From the NCBI GenBank assembly GCA_020736575.1, contig JAGPYM010000026.1:186001-250000 (forward strand): a stretch of 64,000 nt of DNA. The letters are read 5' to 3'. Under the pieces are notes generated by a model. It searched no databases. It was given only the letters and a program-made list of their open reading frames with translations, and was not told where the DNA came from. Below, piece after piece: positions 56,836-64,000 of this stretch. Both the position numbers and the translations under genes were made by a program. Numbering within the stretch: the first letter of the stretch is position 1; every line of letters starts with the position of its first letter. The stretch comes from Thelonectria olida. Taxonomy: Eukaryota; Ascomycota; Sordariomycetes; Hypocreales; Nectriaceae.

Positions 56836-59474
56836 ATGTCGTTAGCCGGGAACAAGACGAACCCCTACCAGAGCGTCGGGGATCTTCTGAGCAATGTCAA
56901 TGACTTCAAGATCATTGAATCGACTCTCAGAGAGGGAGAGCAATTCGCGAACTCGTACTTCACTAGAGAAACCAAGATCAAAATGTCTGCAGCATGCCTT
57001 TCCCACCAGCCCTCGTCCGCGGACTGACACCACCACTTCCATAGTGCTACCATGCTCGACGATTTCGGCGTAGACTACATTGAGCTTACCAACCCTGCAG
57101 CCAGTCCCGTGAGTGTTGTCTGTCGCTGCTGTTGGCACGTTCCCCGCTAATCAACCATAGCAATCTCGCGACGATTGCGAAGCCATCTGCAAGCTCGGCC
57201 TCAAGGTACGCATCCCACAACCAACCAGTGGACCATACACTCACTAATTACATGGCAGGCCAAAATCTTGACCCGTTTGTTATCTCCTCTCGTCTCTGTT
57301 TGTGGCGTATTTTCTGACAGACATTTCAGACACGAGATGTACTCTTGAGGCAAGTGTCCTCTCAATTTATCCTTACTTGTTCGCCGCTAACAGATTTCCA
57401 GGACGCCAAGCTTGCGGTATGCCCTCTGAACCCCGAACGAATTTGCAACGGTCTAATCCTTGAAAGTGTGACTGCGGTGTCGACGGTGTCGACGTTGTCA
57501 TTGGAACCTCCCGTGAGCACAATCCCGCATCATTTCCGCCCATGCATGGACTGACTCACAGACTAGAGTTTCTCCGCGAGCATTCTCTTGGCGGCAAGGA
57601 CATGGTGGCCATCACCAAGCAAGCTATCGAGGTTATTGAGTATATCAAGAGGTTTGTGCATTGTCAATCTTGTCGGAGTTGGAAGCTAACATGTTCTCAG
57701 TCGAGGTTGCGAAGTTCGCTTCTCAAGCGAAGACTCGTTCCGGTTCGTACATTCTCTTCCCCCCAACATATCGAGCCGACCCCTTTGCCGACCGACCGAC
57801 CGCCATTTTCCCTGGAGACTTCCGGGCGTTAGGATATCATGACCGTCAAGTCCTGCGAGAAAACGAAACAAGGGCAGCCGCCCAGACTGCGGTACCCCTT
57901 GCTACACGACGACAACCAATCTCAAGACACCTTCTCAAATATGCCAGAACTTTGGCTCCACCGACTCCAACACAAAAGGAAATCTGTGGTCAACGTCCTC
58001 TTACCATCAAGGATTCACCCGTTGTGTCTGTGGTGGTGGAGGTTTCAAGGGGTCGGCTAACTAACCCTTCCAACATCATATGCTAACGTACAGAAAGGTC
58101 TGACTTGGTCGACCTGCTTTCCATCTACCGCGCTGTCAGCAACGCCGGCGTGGGCCGTGTAGGTGTCGCCGACACGGTTGGCTGTGCTTCTCCACGACAA
58201 GTTTACGTGGGTCCTCTGATTATCCTTGCCTGTGTGATACTGACTATCCGCAGGACCTCGTGAGAACTCTTCGAGGCTGTGTCTCGACTGATATCGAGGT
58301 TCACGTATGTTTTCCACGATCCATGTTTAACTTAATATCTTACTTATGTGATTTAGTTCCACGACGATACGGGTTGTGCTGTGGCGGTTCGTCTAGTACT
58401 GAGAATCCTGCGTGAGATAAAGCTGACCATCATAAGAACTCCTTCACTGCCCTCGAGGCTGGCGCGACACGTAAGTCCATCTTTCCATTTATTTCTCCTT
58501 ACACAAGCCTGCGAAATACGCCTGATATGCACATCTCCAGAATAGACTCCGGGTTCATGGACATTATCAATTACCTCTACAGAAGGGGAACCAAGGCTGA
58601 TTTTTGTGATACAGACATTGACACATCCGTGCTTGGAATTGGAGAAAGGAACGGCATCTGCCCACTTGGAGCCCTCGTGCGTTAACTCTCTCCTTTGAGA
58701 ATCTGCCGCGTGCTGACTTGTATTTTTTAAGATGGCCAGAATGATGCCAACCAGCAGGGACTACGTCCTCTCCAAGTACAAGCTTCACAAGCTCAAGGCT
58801 ATCGAAGACTTTGTCGCTGAGGCGGTTGAGGTAGTGTATCCCGTTCTTTTGATCCTGCTCTAAGCTGACGGCATTTTTAGATCAACGTGCCATTCAACAA
58901 CCCCATCACTGGTACGCCTCTTTACTTTTGTTATTGTAGTTCTATTCGTGTTGCTAACAATCATAACAGGCTTTTGCGCCTTTACCCACAAGGTATAATT
59001 AATGAGATCGAGTCTCCTGCTTGTATAGACTAACACGGTACCAGGCCGGTATCCACGCCAAGGCAATTCTCAATTCACCATCTACATATGAGATTCTCAA
59101 GCCTGAGGACTTTGGTCTTTCAAGGCAAGCTATACTGATTATACTATGTGTTTTCAAAACTAACAATTACGCAGATATGTGCACTTTGCATCCAGAATTA
59201 CTGGCTGGAATGCCATCAAGAGCCGAGTCGACCAGCTTGGTTTGCACATGACTGACGATCAGATCAAGGAAGTGTAGGTTTTATTCTGTTCAGCTCAAAA
59301 CTCAGATCACTGACAGCCTTTTCCAGCACGGCCAAGATCAAGCAGATGGCTGATATTCGACCCCTGGCTATTGATGATGCGGACTCGATCATTAGGTCTT
59401 TCCATCTTGATCTGCAAGACGAACAAGGTGGCCAGGATGGGCAGAATGGACAAAATGAGGAAAAGAAGGCATAA
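56836..59474 (+). CDS. hcs: homocitrate synthase, 20 exons
   Basis: First enzyme of the alpha-aminoadipate lysine pathway: acetyl-CoA + 2-oxoglutarate to homocitrate. Twenty exons join in frame to 415 aa, near the usual fungal length: 56836-56984, 57045-57108, 57161-57205, 57259-57274, 57330-57349, 57402-57416, 57467-57512, 57567-57651, 57701-57742, 58098-58206, 58254-58304, 58357-58386, 58437-58470, 58615-58676, 58732-58830, 58881-58911, 58970-58992, 59045-59124, 59175-59273, 59327-59474. Motifs: [58 protein letters not shown] (metal His), [48 protein letters not shown]. Introns are 47-60 nt except 355 and 144 nt; two have GC donors. Exons as short as 15-16 nt. Confidence 0.93.
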
Positions 59475-62400
59475 AAAAGTTAGACTGTGTGCTTACCACA
59501 GGGCCCGCGGTTCGCACCGATCGACCCCGCAATTTTATTTCTGCCGATTTCTGGCCGTAGCAACAAAAGTATCAGCATGCCTCTCTCATCCACGCTCAAC
59601 ATGGCCAGGCTGGATTACAACACTCAGTCCTGTCTAGAAGACCTTGCTACTAAAGTCACGTAAAATTCTCTCTGATTATTCTTTATTATTCTCAGTAATT
59701 TAAAACTGTCGCTATGTGCGCAATATGTGCCATGAGCACAGCTTTTAGATTTTGTTCGGGATCCTCCAAGGGATTGATACCACTGCCACTCCTGAGCGGC
59801 TCATCCCTCTTCCTGTCGACTAAGGTACATCATGACAATCTCCAGCGTGCCAACGTGCTACCATTTCCAAGGGTTTAACGGAGGCCAACCCTCACCTACA
59901 TATGTAGTGGAGAGCTGTCTCGCGAGCGATACTTCCATCAACTGTATTTGGCTACACCGCGATGCATTGTGGCAAGGTATGATGCCAGGCCATCGTTGAG
60001 GATTTGTAGCGACGGCTCGAGACCGAAGATCAGCGTTATTTGCCAATGCGTATCCCCTTAAGTAGAGCTACTCCAGTGCCATATGCTGGTGGTTTGCAGT
60101 TTAACTCGAGCCTGGACATGTGTGAGCCTTATCTGAGGTGAGGGCATGTGTGCCTTAGTAAAGTCATCCTTTGAATAGATGAGCTATGTTTCAATAGGAA
60201 TTCCAATCCTTTCCAGCCTTGTTCTCTTCTCGGAGCTCTGCTTAATCCTGTTAGACAACCAGTCCACATATCGTATCTCGGCTTCGGTAAGCCACCAAAG
60301 TCTCCCCATCTGTCTCTTCCCTTTTTGGACCGCGATCAATTGCACCCTCTTTCCTCCCTTCCCTTGGCAAGTACAATCAAAGTATAAGCGTATTGTGAGA
60401 GGATAAAAACCCATGACGTGGTCGTATCACCCGATTCTCGCAAAATCCCGTGATAATTATGGGACATCTCAGATAACAGATCGCATTGTCCTTCCCTTGA
60501 TCAAACCTGCCCTCCACATTATTAACCGGGGCATCTAGCATGACACTTCCAAATCTTGACTGTCCTGCCCCGCGGTGGGGAGATAATGCGCAGATTTGAA
60601 GATCCAAGATCGTGATACCTTCAACATGGTATACCCTTGTGTCTGACTCGTGCACGAGAGCTTCTTTGGACTTCTCTTCATGGCCCAGTACTACTGGCTT
60701 TTGTTGAATTTCCTTGCGAGTTTCGTTTGCGTTTCCTCGACTGTTCTGACTCATCCGTACACGCTGATGATTCGATGACATAGACCGGAGACTCTTTGAA
60801 CAGCCGCAAAGCCGGCAATCGAGGGATTTAACAGACCGAAAAGGGCAACCCGGAAAAATGTCTCAATCAAAGCGCTTATACGTGGCATCTGCCTCGTACA
60901 TTGCAACACCCTTCTATCAATATCTATTGTGGTCCGTTGAGAGAATTGATGCAAGATGAAACATTTTCATAGTCCGTAACAAGAACCCAGAGGAGACGCT
61001 TTGCCTATGAAGAGTCAGTCCTGCCATTCTTTGAGGGTCTTATTTGACGCGCACCCTAATTTCTTTTCTCGTCGAACTCTTCGATAAGCAAGCAGCCGGA
61101 ACAGCCTGCCCTGCAAAGAACACCTAGGACGGACACCACATGTGCCTAGCAACGAACAATCAGCAATCCGTGGGGTCCGATCCTGGAGCAGGTCAAGGTG
61201 TCCAGTAGCTGATAGAACTGGAAAGTACATGAAGTATCCTCGACTTATTGGTGTCGCACCGTATCGGCTCTCGCCAGGTGAGTGAGGAAGTTGAGGCTGA
61301 GAGTATTGGGTTGTATGAGGCTAGCGCAGATTATCCCTGGATCTTGCCATGTCGTTGGCAAGAATATGTTGATTGGGTCGGATCATTACGCGTACAAGTA
61401 CCGAGCTTTAGCTTCGGGAGTCGCATTGTGAGTAGACGAGGACGTATGAATAGGCAGGTCGCAATGAATTCTCCGAGCGATGGAAAAAGATAATTTAGAT
61501 TCATTATCAATATCTCTCGGTCTGGGAGAGAGATCAACACATCATACATGTGTTTGAGCAGTAGGACGCATCAGGTTATTCGGTAGCTCACGTGAGGAGC
61601 CGCCCAAGTCCCAGCATCCAAACCAAAGAAGGGAAACCGAACATAGGCCTATTGACCAAGTCAGGTCGCATTAAGAAAGGACGGGTTCCAAAGGAAACGA
61701 TTAATTAGAGACGGCTGTGGTCCTCCGCCAAGACATGGTCTGATGCAGCCGCCTTAGGTAATTAATTCAAGTAAGCAGCTGGGGGTCTGGGGCAGGCAAT
61801 TGAGACCGGCGAACTGCCCGAGGTCCTACAGCCAAGGATGCCATGATTGGGGGTCATGATTACTAATGCGAATGCTGCACCGGGCGGCCTGGCACATCAT
61901 GAAGGTTGGAGGGCTCTGCCTCAGTCTGGCTATTTCCGCGGATACTTTGCGAGCAACAAAGTCCCGGAGGAAGCGTTTCGACTCAACACAGCTGGTACTG
62001 GTTCATGCAGACATGAACCTTGGGAAGGCTCTTTTTCCCACGTTTTATCCCATTAATACCACCGTACGCCTCACTATTAGCGGCACATTGCCAAATTCTC
62101 CGAGAGAGTTTCGCGGGAACATCGACTGCGCCTCGAAGTGGACTTCCCGCTCGAGACTTCGGGATCAACCAGACCAGCTCCCTCTCGGCTATTCCAAAGA
62201 CGCGGCTCCTGCAATTCGACGGACAAACGGCTAAGCTGATGCACTGAAGCACACAAAACGCTCGATACACGTGGTATGATGGTTAGATCGATCGTATTAC
62301 CACGTGTGTTGAAGCCACATTCCCAGCCGCAGCCCGACGATGCAACGACTCATGAGAAGTTGATAGCGAGGTAGAAAGAAGACGGTGTAACGAATGAACA

Positions 62401-63415
62401 GGGAGGAACTGCGGAATGACCTGTTGGGGAAGTAATCCCTCTCCCAAGGCCGCGAAGCTGAGCCCTTGGCATCATTACGTGTCTCGATATTCCAAGACAG
62501 TTATTCGCCATCGACAGAGTCGCAATGACAAGACTTTCCACTGCCAAGTGCCAAGGAAGCCAAGGGTGGTTGCCAAGGACATAAGAGAGGAATTTATGAG
62601 ACCTTTTCGAATTCCCCATTAAGGTAATCCTAATGCAGCGGGACAACGTGATGTTTGAGCAGGGAATGCTGCAGTAATGGCGTCGGCCCAGGCTTGGCCT
62701 CACGAGAGATATGCAATCTGATGGAACGATGTCCTCGCCAAGAGTACTCCACCACCAAGGATCTTCAAACCACGAATTTTTCGCCTGGCCCAAGCATCAA
62801 TTGTATAAGCCAAGCGACTATCGAGCCCAACGATTTAGTAGGTTTCCCTTCGGCCGGCTGTCTGCAACTTGCGCACACTGTCATGCCGAAGGCAAGGATG
62901 CTACTTCCTCGGTCGAGAGGTTCACACCACAATAAGTGGTCTCTCGGTCAATCCGACCGTTTCCTGGGCAAAGTCTCCTGATTGATTAGCCTTTGGACTT
63001 GGCATTATGCTTCCTCGCCACGCTGGTAACAGCACTCTGGCATTACGGGCCCTGCGGGGGACAAGATCAAAGCGCGCGGGGAGAAACCTGGGGAGAGATA
63101 CGGGGGAGAGATACCTGGGGAAGAGATGATCTTGCCGATCTCAGCGAAGGAGAGGAGCCGAGATAGGAAGATAGGCGACATAGGCACTGAGTATGGGGAA
63201 ATGGGGACCGGTTGTGTATAATGTCACTTGTGCAACTGGTCGTCATCGAGCGCAAATAAATTGACTCGCCCGCCCTCATTATTCCATCTTCTCAGTCTTT
63301 CTTCACTCTCATCCTCAATCCACACAGGGACCAGCTCCAAGTCGTCTGCCTCTTTGGTGCTCTTTTCCATTCAATTTCCTCCCCTTGGCGCTCGCCTTCT
63401 TCCCACACCGGCAAG
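59475..63415. other. long intergenic region
   Basis: 3.9 kb without a supported gene. Frames of 60-147 codons here start or end arbitrarily and have no domains. A short purine-rich repeat (GGGGAGAGATAC units) lies at about 63088-63125. The last 150 bp are CT-rich leader of the MFS gene. Confidence 0.5.
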
Positions 63416-64000
63416 ATGGCCCTACCCGACAATGTGCACTCTATCCAGCACGATCCTGTGACTGAGTCTGAAAGCTATGAGAAAAAGGGCTCAGACGCGG
63501 AATCCGTCAGGGTTGAGGGCGTCGAGGAAGCCCGCGAGCTTTCCAGCCTCGAGTATGTCGACCGGGCTACCGAGCGCGCCGTCACTCGCAAGATGGATTG
63601 GCGCATCATTCCAACTATTTCATGGGTGTACCTTATGAACATGACTGACAGAGTGAGTTTGGCCCAACCTTCTATCCGAAGGTGGCCCGAGGCTGTCGTG
63701 CCGTGGTATTATGGGAGCGGCCATGCCTTGCCAGAGCCTTCGAGAGAATTGACTGACCATTCCTGTCTACCTAGGTCAACATCGGCAACGCTAGACTCTT
63801 CAACATGGAAGGAGACCTGGGACTTCATGGTGCACAGTACCAGATAGGTGTCTCGGTCCTCTTCATCACCTACTGTGTAAGTTCCCTCCCCATAACTCCA
63901 TCAGTTTTCAACCATTACGGATTCGAATGAAACAAAAACTAACGATATTGTAGCTTTTCGAGGCTCCTAGCAATCTGATCATCAAGAAAATGCGCCCCGG
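63416..64000 (+). CDS. MFS transporter, allantoate permease (Dal5) type, 3' truncated by window end
   Basis: Three exons visible (63416-63652, 63775-63876, 63954 onward). The N-terminal cytosolic part is acidic; the typical opening of this anion:cation symporter family follows: RKMDWRIIPTISWVYLMNMTDR|VNIGNARLFNMEGDLG, then YQIGVSVLFITYC|LFEAPSNLIIKKMRP where the window ends. Splicing joins each phase 0. Members import allantoate, nicotinate, biotin precursors or similar organic anions; substrate not readable. Confidence 0.9.

Noticed and set aside
56836..59474. Reading the homocitrate synthase region as a pseudogene full of stops
   Set aside because: All stops fall in intervals with proper donor, branch and acceptor signals, and removal gives a gapless family-length protein with all motifs.
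59475..63415. A hidden gene or transposon in the 3.9-kb spacer
   Set aside because: Scanned both strands for domain-like words, terminal repeats and splice-linked frames; none was convincing.

Overview
The window is nuclear DNA of a filamentous ascomycete, most likely a sordariomycete and probably a hypocrealean, possibly Trichoderma-like (inferred from how the GCN5, Con-6/Con-10, AA9, PL20 and HET proteins read; not tested by search). Genes carry short spliceosomal introns (about 47-75 nt, GT-AG with some GC-AG), occur on both strands, and are separated by long non-coding spacers. I see no rRNA, convincing tRNA, intact transposon or CRISPR array.

Layout. 0-3 kb: a secreted AA9 lytic polysaccharide monooxygenase and a convergent ferritin-like Rds1-type stress protein. 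5.5-12.5 kb: a possible catabolic trio of Zn2Cys6 regulator, FAD-dependent amine/amino-acid-type oxidase and divergent MFS transporter, whose shared promoter holds an imperfect duplication. 13.9 kb: a four-exon gene for a 60-aa Cys-rich protein. 15.3-16.6 kb: the GCN5 acetyltransferase. 18-22 kb: three hypothetical proteins. 22.5-34.7 kb: an incompatibility/innate-immunity type neighbourhood with two divergent HET-domain genes, an ankyrin protein with a long amphipathic/hydrophobic tail, a D-2-hydroxyacid dehydrogenase and a NACHT (NLR-like) protein. 35-40.4 kb: a secreted PL20-like lyase, a bacterial-type L-serine dehydratase with a presequence-like N-terminus, and a secreted aspartylglucosaminidase.

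40.4-47 kb is the most rearranged segment. It holds a 12-bp minisatellite, a decayed con-10 fragment, two inverted paralogous membrane proteins (one with a 29-triplet collagen tail, the other almost without it), an intact con-10 homologue whose first repeat-coding exon has been tandemly multiplied, a divergent con-6 homologue and a small hydrophilic protein. 47.4-54.8 kb has a second Zn2Cys6 regulator, a CmcJ/AsaB-like oxygenase-type protein and a small secreted 10-cysteine protein.

56.8-59.5 kb holds a homocitrate synthase (lysine pathway) that stays in frame only after removal of 19 introns. This is extraordinary for a filamentous ascomycete housekeeping enzyme, and a perfect Gcn4/CPC1-type site lies about 400 bp upstream. 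The window ends inside an MFS transporter of the allantoate-permease type.

Splice models were read by eye: joins were chosen so that frame, GT/GC-AG borders and family conservation agree. Protein lengths given for spliced genes follow those models.
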